This document shows, one piece after another, positions 11,741 to 24,715 of a DNA stretch of 64,000 nt. A program made the translations under genes and the position numbers. Numbering within the stretch: position 1 is the first letter of the stretch; every line of letters starts with the position of its first letter. A model generated the notes under the pieces. It ran no database searches. It was not told the DNA's origin and was given only the letters and a program-made list of their open reading frames with translations. This stretch comes from Selaginella tamariscina (taxonomy: Eukaryota; Streptophyta; Lycopodiopsida; Selaginellales; Selaginellaceae), in contig PUQB01000100.1 of the NCBI GenBank assembly GCA_003024785.1, forward strand, positions 124,001 through 188,000, in the 5' to 3' direction.

Positions 11741-12150
11741 ATGAATTTGGGCTATAAGGTGGAGTCTTATAAAATGACACTTCTAGCTCCAACTAATCTA
11801 CCTTATTCCATGAGGGAGTTGAAGAAATATGGAGTGGATGAAATCAATGAGCTTGCTATAAACTATAGTAAACATGAACTTATAGCTTTTGAAGAATGGA
11901 GGAGGAAGAAATTTGCAGAAGTTTGGATTGTCATTCATGATCATCCAAGTTGGAGTGATAAATTTCTTAATTTATTAACAATTGCTAATACAATGTTGCA
12001 GCACAACATGTTGTGAGGTTTCAGCCACATAAACTTCGTGAAGACCAAGTTTAAGAACAAGTTGTCAATGACTACACTCAACAAACTTGTGTGGGTTTCT
12101 TTAGAAGTCCAAACATTGACAAAGTGCTATGTTGAAGGCTTGGAAGACAA
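11741..12150 (+). pseudogene. hAT-like transposase C-terminal relic
   Basis: From about 11.74 kb a 91-residue open stretch ends in a segment like FLNLLTIANTMLQHNM. Just downstream, about 12.02-12.11 kb, another frame gives GFSHINFVKTKFKNKLSM followed by TLNKLVWV. This order resembles the C-terminal dimerisation region of hAT transposases, whose usual form is ERGFS..N..KT..RN.L....L..LM.V. The two parts are separated by stops and a frame change, and I found no intact N-terminal or catalytic blocks, so this is a relic. A host zinc-finger gene of the same fold is an alternative. No terminal inverted repeats were identified. Confidence 0.45.
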
Positions 12151-13092
12151 GTGCCCATTATAGGCATATCTACACAAGCTCGCAACACGTGTTGAACCAT
12201 GAAGACCATGAAGGCCATGAATTCATAGCTTAGATTTTAACTTAAATAACTACGACTTTATATATTTTCCTTTTCATATTTTTTATTTGCAAAAAAATGT
12301 TCCAATTCATAATTTTCTATGGAGGATCAATTTGGTTAAAATTTAAATCTCCTACCAGGTTTTCAAATGGAAGAAAAATTGTTAGTTCACAAAAAAAAGG
12401 TTACACGAACATTAATGGTTTTGAAATATTTGACTTCATGTAATGCAAGGGAGCAACAAAAATTATATGAACTTTCTAGTGATTCCACATGGAATGAATA
12501 GCATTAGTTTTTGATTATTTTTTTCTAACTTAGTTTAATCTTATAGTTATATATCAATGAGAACATTAATATTTTGAAATGCATGGATATTATAATTTCA
12601 ACTATAACTTTATTTTTCATTTTGAAGGTTGATTGTTGTTACTTATCAAATTATGATAACAAACTTTAAATATAATAAAAAATATGCTCCTTAATGAACT
12701 TTGGTATCTAGAGTTTTCAGTGCCTTAAGCTATATATACGATGCCAACATAGATTGGTGTATATAGTGTCCTCTTGTCATGGACTAATCATGTTGATTAC
12801 AAATTTAAAGAGCAATGCATTCTCTTGTACTTCCATGATCACTACATCTTTTGGACTTACAATTTGGAAATTTGGGAAAGTATAGATATGGATGTAGTAG
12901 AACATTGCCTCCTATATTACATTGATTATTGCATATGGCATTTGTGTGTATGCATTAGAGGTGGCATTTGTGTGTTGGTATAGGGAAAGTCACTTTGATG
13001 CATGGCTTTGAACCTTGACCCCTAATATCTTTATAGTGATAACTGAAATCCTTTGGGGTTAATTAAAAAAAAGTTATTTCCTAAAAAAAATA
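12151..13092. other. AT-rich DNA, no gene seen
   Basis: The sequence has low GC and short open frames only. Nothing is recognisable before the left LTR of the next element. Confidence 0.5.
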
Positions 13093-16000
13093 TGTAAGGT
13101 TACTAAGATATATATATAAGTTAACTATGATATATTCTAGAAGCTATTATAAATATTTATGGTGTGGCTAAATCCTTGATAAGATAGTACAAATATAGTT
13201 AGAATATACCTTTTCCTTTGTATATGTAAACCTTCACCTTAAATACAAAGAATATCTAAGTTTTCTATCTTTTTGTGTATTTACTGTGTTGTTTCTCGGG
13301 GTTTTCACACTGGTGGAGAAGTCAAGCAATTTATGAGAGAAGTTCTTTTTGATCTTCTTTTCTCTTCTTTCATACAGTTATTATAAAGCAACAACTTTTT
13401 GAAACAACTAATTTGAATCACACACCAGAATGATTAGCTCAATCAATGCTTGTAAGTTCAAGTTCTCTTCCTCAATCAAACCCGCATGTACGGCTTCAAT
13501 CTTTTCGAGATGCTCCGGGTGTATATGTTCACCAATTGTTGGTTCATTTCAACAATATTGCCACATATTATGAGTGGATAGTTATGCATTGCCTTCGCAA
13601 GTTTCCTATGTGTTTTTTAAATGTTACTTTCCAGTGGTATAATAATCATCCACCACCAACAGGTTTACTCATGGATGAGCAATGTTGGTTTACCTTTCAA
13701 GCAAAATTTAAATTAGCTTTTGGGAAAGCAGAAGATTCTGATAATACATTTCAACAGCTCCATAGTTTGAGTGTACATGTTATGGCATGCTCTTCAGCCG
13801 AATCTTGTCGATTATGTTTGAGCACTGAGTCATGTCACTCTGGAAAAAGCTTTTACTCATGCACAATGTTTTGAAGTGGCTTTAAGAGTATAATTACTTA
13901 TTCCAGAGGCCATCACTCCTCCAACCTTGAATGCTTCATGCTGGTCCTATGCTTATGGAGGTGGTGTTGATCGTGGTCAAGGACAAAGATTGTCTTGTTG
14001 GGCTTGTGATGTACTTGGTCAAACATTGTTGGCAATTTCCAAATTGGCAACTACCATATCCAGTTTGGCATTGTCGAAGGAAAATCACTCAGGGACTTAT
14101 ATATTCGGGACTTAACGACTTTAGTAATAGCGCATTGTAGTAGTCCTTGTTAATGATCACACACATGAAGAAAAGAAAAGAGGATGAACTTTGAGTAAAG
14201 CTCACACCATTAAGGTTGGCACACTTATCCTTGCCTAACTAAACCTCTCGATTACATGTGTACAGCCAAGCATCTTTGGGATTGCCTCTGGCCCGATTGA
14301 CGTGTGCAAGTACAGTCAAGCGGTCACACAATATGGGGATCGCCTCTGAGCTAGGCAACCCTTGAGTCCGTGGATGAGGGCATCCACTTTCTCAAATGGG
14401 TGGAGAGTGTCATAGTTCTAATCTGGTGAATTGACTACCTGGATAAAAATTATGAGATATGTGGGATATATAGGCAAAAGACTCAAGCGTAACTGGGTCA
14501 TCATGACTAGGGGCCCTTTCATAAACACCAATTGGCCCTTTGCTTAATTGGCTTAAAGGGAGATGAAAAGGTTGTGACATTAACTCCTTATATACCCAAA
14601 TAATATAAAGAATGGTTTGACCCATAAATGGTGGGGTTATGGACTTGACCCATAAATGGTGGGGGGTTATGGAAGAAGGTGACTTGACTTTGACTTATGA
14701 AGGTGATAAAAAAGGTGCATAGAAAGAAGATAGAGAAAATGTGCATGGTCAAGCAAGCACTAACTATATGCATTAATATAATAATGTTGACTAGTTTGAC
14801 CATGTAAGAAAAGATAAAAAAAGGGGAATGGTGAAGTGAAATAAAGACATATAAATATGAGTAGAAGACTAGTCCACTACATGCATACCAAGGGCTACCC
14901 TGGTGATGGTCTAAATTTTCTCGTGACAACGTCTAAGTCAAAATCAACAGGTTGCTACTATGGATGTTGCTCTCGTGGAGGGGGGAAACGAGTAGGTGTG
15001 TGGGTATGGAAGCACCTAACACTTTTTCTTCATCTCTTAGTCCTCCATTTCTTCTTTCTTTTTCACCTCAAGTTTCATAAACTCCTCGTAAAGAGTTATC
15101 TCTAATTACATTATAAGGTTTTGTATATAATTTCCCTGTAACTATTCTTATTCATACATGTTTTAATATTTCTTTGATTTTTGGTAACATGGTTACTCAT
15201 TGTGCTTTGACAATAGTGCTAAGCAAGGAAGCTTTACATGTTTTTATGGCGATGGATGTACTCGAGCTACTTCGTATACACTTGCTCAAGTACCTTTGTA
15301 GTTTGGGACTTATGCGAACGAGTTGTAACTCCATGTATTCTCACATCATATTTTTGACATTATCTTGGGTATGCTTGGTTGGATGTATGTAAAGTAAGTT
15401 GTCAGTTTGGGGCCTTAACGGTTGATACTTCCAGGTCATTCACCTTTTCTTTTGGATAAAGTCCCTCTCAAGCGGTGTGAAGCAATTTTGTCAAGTGCCA
15501 TCATGCATGAGTTAGATATTTCAGCAATTGTGTCCTCAATGTCAAGGAACTTTAAAGATGTGCAGGTGGCAACTAAGCCAACTTCTTTTCAATGTGAGTT
15601 TCAAGTATAACAATTATTGAGGAAATATTCAAATCTTTTCTTTACAAATATCACCCTTAAGGTTTAAACACAACATCACATTTGAATAGGGGATGATTTA
15701 CCTTCTAAAGCTGCTATTTAATGGTCTCCAAAGGAATTGATTATCATATGAAAATGTGTATCAAAGTTGCTAAGAAGAAGCTGGCTTAGTGTTCTTTCAA
15801 TCCATGGGCATCAGAGCCCCAATTGGTGAATAAACATGATGATAAACATGATGGATCTAAGCAATTCATAGTGGATTATCGTTCCATAAATGTTATTGTA
15901 AAACCAGATAGCTATCCCTTGTCGAACACACATGATTTTAAATCAATTGAGTAAGAATTATTGGTTTACTGAATTGGTTCTTGTTTCAGGTTACTAATAA

Positions 16001-18383
16001 ATTCCTATGGCTCTCGAAGATATTCCCAAAACTCCTATTGATTTATGAGTTCCTTGTTATGCCTTTTGGTTTAATGTTTACACTTGCAGCACATGATGAA
16101 TAAATTTTTTAATGATGAGTCATTGGAGACAGTTACAAATACTTAGATGACATTCTTGTTTATACTCAGGGATCAAGCTAAAAAAGATCAAGTGTGTTTT
16201 TGGCACAATTAAAACTACATATTTAGGGTACGTGGTTTCTTGTGAGGGGCCGCTTGTGAATCCATTCAAGGTGAAGGTTGTGGCAAAATTTCTTCGTCTA
16301 ACGAATGCATGTAGGTTTCTTAGTAAGATCACGTATTTAGGACGTTTTATACCTCATTTGGTTGATATCAATGCTCTTTTGTGAGCTTTGCTACAAGAGG
16401 ATGTTCCTTTTATGTGGACTAATGATGGTGAAGATTTTTTTTTGTAAGCTACGAAAGTATTTGACATCCCCTTTGGTGCTTTATTATTCAGATTTTTCTT
16501 GTTCTTTTTATTATGAAAGATGCTTCTGCCATAGGTACTGGTGGAGTCCCAATGCAAATTGAAGTACGTGATGAGTTTATTCAACATCCCATTGCATATG
16601 TGAATAGGACACTGCAAGGCCTTGAACACAATTATTGTGCCTCAGATCTTGAGTGTTTAGTTGCAATGTGGGCTTTTAAGCGTCTTCATGTGTATCTCCA
16701 TAGGCCTCGTACACTTTTGGAGTGTGATCATGTAGTTGTTTAGGCATTACTAAAGAACAGAAAGTTGCTTGGATGGTCTGTCAGATGTGCACTCGACTTC
16801 AGATGTATGACTTCAAGGTCAAACATGATGCTCTTTCTAAGGCTTCTTGCATAGTTATAACCAATTAATCAGATCTCATAATTCCATTTTTTACAGAGGT
16901 TTCAAGGGCTCAAGAAACAGATGCTTTTATTCAACTTATTCACTTGATACTAACCAATCATTTTCAATTGTTCAACTCTTGTTTTTCTTTGTTTGTGGCA
17001 CAATTTCACATATATGCTAATGTGGTTTATCACAAATGTTACGACTTTACGATGCTTGGCAATTTCACAGATTTTATCCCATGTATTTTGTAGCATATTA
17101 TGATTCACTACTTTTTGGTGGACATTTTGGTTATCAAAGAACTTTGAACAGTTTACAACATTATTTTTTCTAGCCAAATATGTTATGAGATGCGATCCAG
17201 TACGTATAAAGTTGTTCATTATGTGAAACTCGGAACTCCTCATATTAATTAATGCTTTGGAATTTATATGCATTTGAACTTGTAGCATGGGATTTAATTG
17301 GTCATTTCCCACCTTCGACTATAGTTAACCAATATGTTATGATTTTAATAAATTTTGGGTGAAGGTTGGAACTTTACCAGATGCCGACCCATAGTGTTAC
17401 TGATTTTCTACTCACTTGGGTAATTTTACACTAGAATGGATTTTATCAGATAATAAACCTATCTTTATTGCTGAAGTTTAGGTTCTTACTTTATGGATAG
17501 AAATTCAACAATCTTTCATACCTTTTCATTCATAGACAGATGGGTTGGTAAATCTGAATCAAACTTTTAAAGGTATGATTTCTAAGTATATAAATTATGA
17601 TTGAGATTATTACTTGCAATATTTAGAATTTGCATACAACACCATTGGTATGTCTCCAATCAAACCATTGTATGGGTGAGACTTTTAAAAATTGGTTTGG
17701 TTTCTCACGAACCTAAGTATACCAAAATTTAATATTGTGTGACTTAGTGAGATCAAGCTTTTCCTTCATTATATACTACCTTAGTAGAACATTTGTGTCG
17801 AGTACAAGTTCGACAACAGTATTATAATTCTCATCATCAGCCACTTCCTCAGTTTATTATTGATGACCTTGTTCTTGTACATTTTTCAAAACTTTATGAA
17901 TAATGACTTACTTTTATGAAAATGATTTGGTATTTATAAAATTCTTTGTCGAGTTGGCCCTCAAGTTTATATATAAGATGTTGAGTCTCAATAAGCACCT
18001 TCAGTTACTCATATTTTACAATTGAAAAAAAAAAAATTATTACAAGGGAGATACCTTAAGGTAATAAGATATATATGGAGGTTAACTATGATATATTTTA
18101 GAAATTAATAAAATGTTTATGGTATAACAATTATACAAAAGTTAACTATGATATATTCTAGAGATGTTTATGGTGTAGAAAGTCAGATATATATGGAGGT
18201 TAACTATGATATATTATAGAAGTTAATAAAGATGTATAGAAGTTAATAGGATAGTTCAAAATATACTTTTTCTTTTATATATATAAACCCTGACCTTGAA
18301 TTTAAAGGATATCTGAATTTCCTGTCTTTTGAGTATATCAGGAATCAATTCAATGTACTCTGCGTTATTCTCAAATCAAATCA
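13093..18383 (+). mobile_element. Old Ty3/Gypsy relic with its own nested LTR
   Basis: Related AT-rich blocks at about 13093-13315 and 18055-18383 act as LTRs; both carry the motif gttaactatgatatatt, amplified three times in the right copy. Between them lie gag-like sequence (about 13.45-13.9 kb; a segment like FRDAPGVYVHQLLVHFNN), reverse transcriptase (about 15.9-16.2 kb, with MPFGL and YLDDIL), an RNase H block (about 16.5-16.75 kb) and integrase-like remnants to about 17.9 kb. A purine run aagggaga precedes the right LTR. The element is heavily broken (well over ten breaks), AT-enriched and old. LTR ends are approximate. Confidence 0.75.
14136..15154. mobile_element. Probable solo LTR nested in the old Gypsy relic
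   Basis: About 1 kb of different character sits between the gag-like and protease-side sequence of the host relic. It starts TGTAGTAG and ends TTATTCA, and the flanks are cgcat (14131-14135) and tacat (15155-15159), a 3/5 match whose two differences are C-to-T and G-to-A. It contains a short direct repeat, tgacccataaatggtgggg, near 14.62-14.67 kb. It has no coding content. The boundaries are inferred. Confidence 0.45.
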
Positions 18384-18462
18384 AAGTATATTAACTATAT
18401 TACAACAAATCCATACCAAATATTTGTCTCATTTTAAATAAATAAAGCTCCAGCACACAATG

Positions 18463-18798
18463 TTAATGCCGGCTATCATATGGGCGATAATCCGGTGACC
18501 TGCTTCTGTAGCGTCTCACAGGAGACCGTGACCGACTGCATATACATATATATACACACCATGAGAATAGTCATACACATGTATAGTGTACATACACACA
18601 CAAGAATATACATGCATTTGTGTATTGTAGTGTGTACATACCTGCGATGAGACCTACGACCGTAGTCAGGGCTTCCTCTCCTTCCGTATCGTGGACTAGA
18701 GCTACGTCGGCCACCCCTAGCATCTCCGTTTTCACGAGCAGCATATTCCACGCTTATCACCCTGTCTAGTACTTTGCTGTAAAAACAAAATATAAGAC

Positions 18799-18829
<31 letters not shown>

Positions 18830-19166
18830 GCACACACACACACAGCATTAGAGTCAATGTTATATACATATGCACACCTTGTGTATGTGTATGTGTGTTT
18901 GCTTGTGTGTCAAAATATATACCTCATGTGAGTGGTTTCTAAGGCTTTGGTGGCCTCTTCTTGGGTCTCATATTGTACAAAGGCAAAGTTTTTACGTATT
19001 TGAACCCTGACTAGTTTACCAAAAGGCTCAAAATGTTTCTCTAAATCGCGAGTCCTCGTGTGTATCGGATCAAAGTTGACAACAAAGAGTGTCTTTGTTG
19101 GCCGCTGTTTGGTTATACTTCTCCTTGCATCCTCCCTCCTCTTTATAGCACTGTCCCCTTGCTAAA

Positions 19167-19199
<33 letters not shown>

Positions 19200-19919
19200 G
19201 AGAGAGAGAGACACACACACTTTACTCTGATATATGCACTGTATACAAATATGAGTTTTCAGCTTCCACTTATCCCGGGAGAGACAGTTTAAATTGTTTC
19301 ACACACGCACACGCACACCAACACACACACGTACCTTGGCCCATTCGACACGAAGGGACGCCTTTGACGGCCAAACTCGAGGTTATCAAGGTCATGAATG
19401 GCGTCTTCAGCGTCACGTTCATCCTCCATGTAGACAAAAGCGAAGCCTGTTGTATCATGATGTCAAGATGGTAGTCGGATGCACATGGGAGAGGTTTTAT
19501 GTTTGTTAGGAAGCCAAAGAAGAACAACATCAACACTCAGAGACTTTTGTTGTATTTTTTATTTTCTGATGAACAACTGTTGACAAGCCTGCGTCAAACC
19601 AACTCTTAGCTCTATATCTATAGCTACCTCTACATATACACATACATTTATATATACATGTATATACATATCTGACTAATATATATCCATCATAGTATCT
19701 CGTTCTGTATATGAGAGTAGCAAAGTAAACTGATATTATCTATATGTGTGTCTACATTATAGACCAAAAATAACGAGGATTAGAGATCGCAACACATCAT
19801 ACCTGTCTTCATATCGATACGCTCAACTTTCCCAAACTTCGCAAACATACGCTCTATCTCGGACTGTTTGCGTCATATTCGAAGTTCCCACAGAAAATCG
19901 GCCTCATTTCGTCCTGCAT
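18463..19919 (-). CDS. SR splicing factor, RS31/RS40-like, two RRMs and RS tail
   Basis: Nuclear pre-mRNA splicing factor of the plant-specific RS subfamily. Coding exons on the minus strand: 19803-19919, 19335-19446, 18923-19161, 18642-18776, 18463-18535. RRM1 carries [10 protein letters not shown] and [20 protein letters not shown]2 carries [18 protein letters not shown] and [12 protein letters not shown]; the tail is RS/RG-rich ([31 protein letters not shown]) and ends SRH. Every junction has GT/AG ends. The exons sum to 676 nt and two frame breaks are present, one in each of the first two exons. Each is explained by one base missing from a homopolymer (AAA read on the minus strand at 19866-19868; CCC at 19355-19357); with both restored the frame is 225 codons. 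A 5' UTR exon starts at 20452. The neighbour NTAQ1 is divergent. It could be a pseudogene, but the pattern favours sequence error. Confidence 0.88.
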
Positions 19920-20451
19920 CTAAACAAATAAGAGTCTACCTGTGTCTTCCGTGTATGGTGTGTGTGTATGTGTGTATGTGGTATGCATACACACACATAT
20001 ATTGTGTATACTTATATTAGCTATAGACTTGTATAATTTTACAATTAAAAGGCTCATGAGATGTGGTGGTCTCGGTGCGTACATCATAGTTCTATATATA
20101 TATTCATCTCACACATATAGGATGAGGAAACTTTCTTTTATCACATTGGGTGTTAGATTTTGGGGCTACTGTGAAAAACCTATATATATGAATACATACA
20201 TACATACTGTGTATTATGGAATTATAACTGCTATTTTATGGGATTAATTAACAAAGTGGAAAAATTTTCACACTGGGTGTCGGGATTTGGGGCTTGTAAT
20301 TATATATGCACACATATATCAGATATATAGATATACACAGCATATACATGATCTAATCATTACATTGTATAAAAAATTTACAGAATTTGAAAGAGTTTAA
20401 GATTTAATCAAACACACGCACACACGCAGCCACGGCAGATCTAACACTTAC

Positions 20452-20666
20452 CGGTAACACCGACCACAATACTCGATCTGAGCTTCTACTGCCAATCTGA
20501 AAAACCTTTCTGTGATAATTGGATGATCCAGATTTATTTGAACTTGCGGCCCGGATGATCAGACCATTCGACGGTAAAGATAAAACTCGTACGAATATGC
20601 TGGCGGGTAATATATTCTAGGAATAACTCAACCCTAAAACAGAGGAGTTTCTAGGGTTCGCAGGCT
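20452..20666. promoter_or_regulatory. Divergent promoter between the SR gene and NTAQ1
   Basis: On the minus side a probable 5' UTR exon of the SR gene has its donor at 20451/20452 (TTACCG, then gtaagt) and extends to about 20.54 kb. On the plus side, TATATT at 20611 lies 56 nt before the NTAQ1 start codon. A telo-box-like motif ACCCTAAAA is at 20631-20639 and a second, tagggtt, at 20652; such boxes are common near plant housekeeping gene starts. The whole intergenic control region is at most about 130 bp. Confidence 0.5.
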
Positions 20667-21087
20667 ATGGATGCACAGGCGTTCGTATACACTTCGTGTT
20701 ACTGGTATTATATGCATTTTAAGTATATGAACACATTATTAATTTATTTATTTATGAATATGTTTAGTGAGGAGAATGTGTATATGTTATGCAAAGCTTT
20801 GATGGAGCTACAGTTATCTGATGGGTCCGATCTCTATGTGGTCTTCATCTCAAACACAAACAAGCAGGTCTAGTAACTAATTAAGTATTTAAATCCATAA
20901 TAATTAATTTTATTATTATATTAAGTTTAATACTATACTTTTCTAGATTCCAGTTTGGTGTCAAAAGAACAGCAGGCGTAATGATGGACTGTGTATATGG
21001 GATTATCATGTTATATGTGTTCAGGTTTGCGTGCGTGCGTGCATGTGCGTGTGCGTGTGTGTGTGTGTGTGTGCACGTGCGATATAT

Positions 21088-21153
<66 letters not shown>

Positions 21154-21736
21154 CTTGCGCATACGTATACACACTCTGAATATGCAGAAACACTTGATGG
21201 AAAGGGATGAAGGCAGTGTGTGGGATCTAGACATATCAATGGGACTTCCTGTGGAGTTCGAGTTATATGTGAACGAGGCACTAAGACCAGACATTGTGAA
21301 AGGATCTACATATGAAAGGTTAGTATTCAATATATAGTTAAGCAACTTAATCATACCAATATAATTTAAGTATTATGTTTGGTTTGGTTTATTAGGTGTT
21401 TTAGAGTGATTTCAGCACAAAATTTCCTTAAGCATTTTGCATCTGATCGAAGGCATATGAAAACACAGGATGGAGGATGGTTAGCTGCTCCGCCCAATTA
21501 TAACTGTATCATAGCTGAAGGTATTGTGTGTTTACATTGGGGTGTGTGTGTGTGTGTTTATATACATATATATGTATGTAGATGGGGCTGTACACAATCT
21601 GGAGATTTATATAAGCATGATACAAGATTTCGAGACCACTTCTAGGAAGGAAATATTAGCGTGTGTTTTACATGAGGACATGGGGTGTGTTCTTGACGAG
21701 GATCAGTTTTATGACCTGTTTAACTTAGTCAATTGA
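20667..21736 (+). CDS. NTAQ1: Protein N-terminal glutamine amidohydrolase (NTAQ1), six exons
   Basis: Deamidates an N-terminal Gln to Glu in the Arg/N-degron pathway, feeding arginylation and proteasomal degradation (known family role); a soluble cytosolic/nuclear enzyme. Exons: 20667-20704, 20768-20867, 20947-21024, 21188-21318, 21396-21520, 21582-21736, all with GT/AG ends, giving an unbroken 208-residue protein of normal family length. Catalytic residues visible: Cys11 in FVYTSCYCEEN, His67 in WDYHV, Asp85 in VWDLD. Other signatures are VVFISN, PVWCQK, HFASDRRHM and DGGWLAAPP. The second Cys codon of the active-site motif is split by intron 1. Introns 3 and 5 begin with long sense-strand GT repeats, and intron 3 continues into TA and GA repeats. 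The start chosen is the only ATG that places the catalytic Cys near the N terminus. Confidence 0.94.
21043..21150 (+). repeat. Compound microsatellite (GT)n(TA)n(GA)n in NTAQ1 intron 3
   Basis: GT/GC-type repeats start 18 nt after the splice donor, followed by about 28 bp of TA repeat (21090-21118) and about 30 bp of GA repeat (to 21150). The acceptor lies at 21187. Most of the intron is simple repeat. Confidence 0.9.
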
Positions 21737-21769
21737 GTTCCAGTGGTTAGAAGAGTTTAAATTTAATTA

Positions 21770-23250
21770 AATACTACTAGACATGTCCACTGTTCGGTTG
21801 GCTTAACTATTTAATAATAATTTATTACTACTCAGTTATTATCTTTAACAGAGTGAGTTTATCCCTGATTAATGTGGGTTTATTCTCGAGTAACTATTGA
21901 TATTTAATTTAGTTATTATTTATTCCTAAATTGGAATCTTAACTTAATTATTATTTTTAATTTATTAAGAAGTTTATTTATAATTTAACCCTTAACCCCA
22001 TTGTTGATGAGTTTATCTTTATTATTTAATGACTTAATTTAATTATTAATTTTGATTTAATGAGTTTATATTTAAATTAGACTCAAAGCTTAAATTAGGT
22101 TTAGGGTTAAGTCTTTATAACTTTATGAGTTAATTATTTAATGACCCTTAATTTAATTTATTTTTAAATTAAATTTTTAACTTAATTATTATTCTTAAAT
22201 CGATGAATTTATTCCTGAGTTAGACCTTTAATTTAATTATTATCTTTAATTTAATGAATTTATTTTAGTTTTAACCCATCGTAACTTGGTGATTTATTCC
22301 TAAGTTAGACTTTTAATTTAATTATTATCTTTAAACTTGGTGAATTTATTTTAAAAAAATTTTAAAACCCTTAACCCAATTGTTATAATTAACTTGGTGA
22401 CTTTGAACTTTTTAACTCAATTATTATTTTTAACTTGATCATTAACTTAATTATTATTTTTAACCTAGTGAATTATTAAAAATAATTGTTAAATGATGAC
22501 CATTTATAGATAGATAAATTTATTATATAAGATCTTAATATAACTATAAGCCGCATTCTAAATCCTTAAAAAAGATTTCACATTTTACAAAATTAAAAGT
22601 AGAATATACTATGAAAATAGATTTTATAATATTAAACTTATATTTATATAATTAATAAGATTGAATTAAAATAGACTTCTAGTAAACTAAATCTATTATA
22701 TTATTAGCATACATGCTCGAGCTTAGTTATTTAATAACAATTTATTAATTAATAATTTTTTAACTTGGTGAATTTATCCTTATATTAGACCCTTAACCCA
22801 ATTCTTATCTTTAAGCTAGATCCATAACTTAGTTATTATTTTTATATATATTAATAACCTTTAACCTAATTATTATTTTTAACATGATTTATTTATATAA
22901 CTTAATTATTATCCTTAACATGGTGAGTTTATTCTTAAGCTAGACATTTAACTTGATTCTTATGCTTGACTTGATGAGTTTATCCCTAAGTTGGACCAGC
23001 TTAATGAATTTATACTTATGCCTAAACTTAATTATTTATTGACTCTTAACACAATTGTTATTTTTAACTTGATGAGTTTATTCTTAAGCTCTTAAATTTA
23101 CTTATGTTTGAGTTTAATTATTTAATAACCCTTAATTTAGTTGTTCTTTTTAACATAATGAGTTTATTAAGCTAAACTCTTAACCCAATTATTATTAATT
23201 GTTTAACAACGAGTTTAGGATAATCATCAGATGGATAAGATGTAATGGTT
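21770..23250. repeat. Degenerate AT-rich satellite, unit about 51 bp (block 1)
   Basis: Diverged copies of a unit resembling gaatttattcctgagttaga + cctttaatttaattattatc + ttt follow one another; between two clear gaatttatt starts near 22.2 kb the spacing is 51 bp. Recurrent sub-motifs are taacttggtga, gtttatt, ttagaccc and taattattat. There is no coding potential. The array is interrupted by the solo LTR at 23259-24695 and resumes after it. Confidence 0.75.
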
Positions 23251-23258
23251 AGATGGGG

Positions 23259-24695
23259 TGTTAAAGTTTTAACATGAAGGATTAACATGTGACAATACAT
23301 GGTTGCCAAATGGCTATCCAACATCATCACCATGTGTGTGAGCAACACTAAGTTTTTCCAAGACAACCCTAAGAATATAACTCAAATGCCCAAATATGAC
23401 TCAAGTCCCTTAGAATGATTATCTAGAGGACAATCCAAGTAGACTTTATGACTTTGCCCTAGGAGACCTAAGCATGCTCATGCCCTAACCTCATTAAGGA
23501 GACATGTCTCACACATACCCCCTCATGGCAGAGTTAAGGCATTATCACTTACCTCTTGAGAAATCACCCTCATTCGAAAGTATAACGTACCCTAAAACAC
23601 AACTAACCCTTAAGGGTTTGAGTGGCCAAGTCATACTAGACTTAGGGCTAGTACTAAATGAGGGTGTTGTAGGCGAACATGAGTATTTTGCTAACTCCTC
23701 AAAGCTAAGTTTGGATAACCTTAATACACAACCTTGTGAGTTCCTCACAAATGGGTTTTTACTAACAAGCTTAGGTCATTTAACCATTGGATCCCAAGGA
23801 GAAGACCGCCTCCTTAATTGAGTATGTCAATAACACATTTAATTAGAAAACCTAACCTCCCTTAAGTGAAAGCCTCGTGTGACATCTTCATGTGACACTA
23901 TTTCTCAAATGTGGGTTATCATGCTTTAAATTCAAAAGTTACACCAGGTGCCACAAATGTGACTCTTCAATGCCAACTCTAAACCTCCTTTATGATCTAT
24001 CAGGGACTCGATAAGGAAAACCTATCAATCAAGATCCCACGCCCACAGTTGCACAAGAATGTGCCTTGCTTAGTTGTGAGTGCTACTCTTAACTTAATGT
24101 GGAGGAGGAGGCTAGAGACAAGCCTTAACCTCTGACCGTTTGAACATACTATCCGATAAAACCTCTTAATCATAGATTCGCCAACGTTAGGGTAGGCTAC
24201 TTTAAAAGTGAGATGTACCTCTATTGCCTTAACATAATAAAGGGTTGTGCCTTGACGACACAAGCTAAAGCTTGCACTAGCAAAAAAATAACAAGCTTTG
24301 TCATGAACCTAGAAACTTTCTTACATATACTTTACCTTATTTATGTGATGGAGCCCCTCTTTTCCTATATGTTAAGTGGGTTGGCATGAAATGTTAATCC
24401 CTTAGCTAATGAGATGAGCTTACCTTAAACTTAACTCCTACCCCTAAACCCTACCCGAGGGAAGGGATTTTAGAGTGTGGGTTAGGGAAACCCTATAGGA
24501 GTGTTCTAACCCTATTTAATATGCTAAACTCATTTACATTAATCGATAAACTTAATTGGGATATCAAAATTGGAATAGAATTTTTTAAAAGGTAAGTTCT
24601 AACTTCGCTTAGAGTTTTTTATAAATACGTAATGGCCACAATAGATAACAATAGTTAACATCTAAAGTAAAAAGTTATAGTAAAAAACTATGACA
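23259..24695. mobile_element. Solo LTR (copy 2) inserted in the satellite
   Basis: It is collinear with copy 1 (485-1003 plus 7347-8581) but without the chromovirus. Shared landmarks include catcaccatgtgtgtgagcaac, gggctagtact at the site where copy 1 is split, and gatcccacgcccacagttg. It begins TGTTA and ends TGACA, with flanks tgggg (23254-23258) and taagg (24696-24700), differing only by G-to-A. Compared with copy 1 it is strongly shifted to A and T, consistent with long decay of methylated cytosines, so it is the older copy. Confidence 0.8.
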
Positions 24696-24715
24696 TAAGG
24701 TCATGAACTTAATGT

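Noticed and set aside
18476-18841. A single continuous open frame read as one exon of the SR gene
   Set aside because: It runs through donor and acceptor sites into intron sequence; the exon pair 18642-18776 and 18463-18535 gives the proper RS tail and stop.
20981-21337. Long open frames through the microsatellite of NTAQ1 intron 3, both strands
   Set aside because: Dinucleotide repeats have no stops in some frames; the real exons end at 21024 and resume at 21188 with correct phase and conserved residues.
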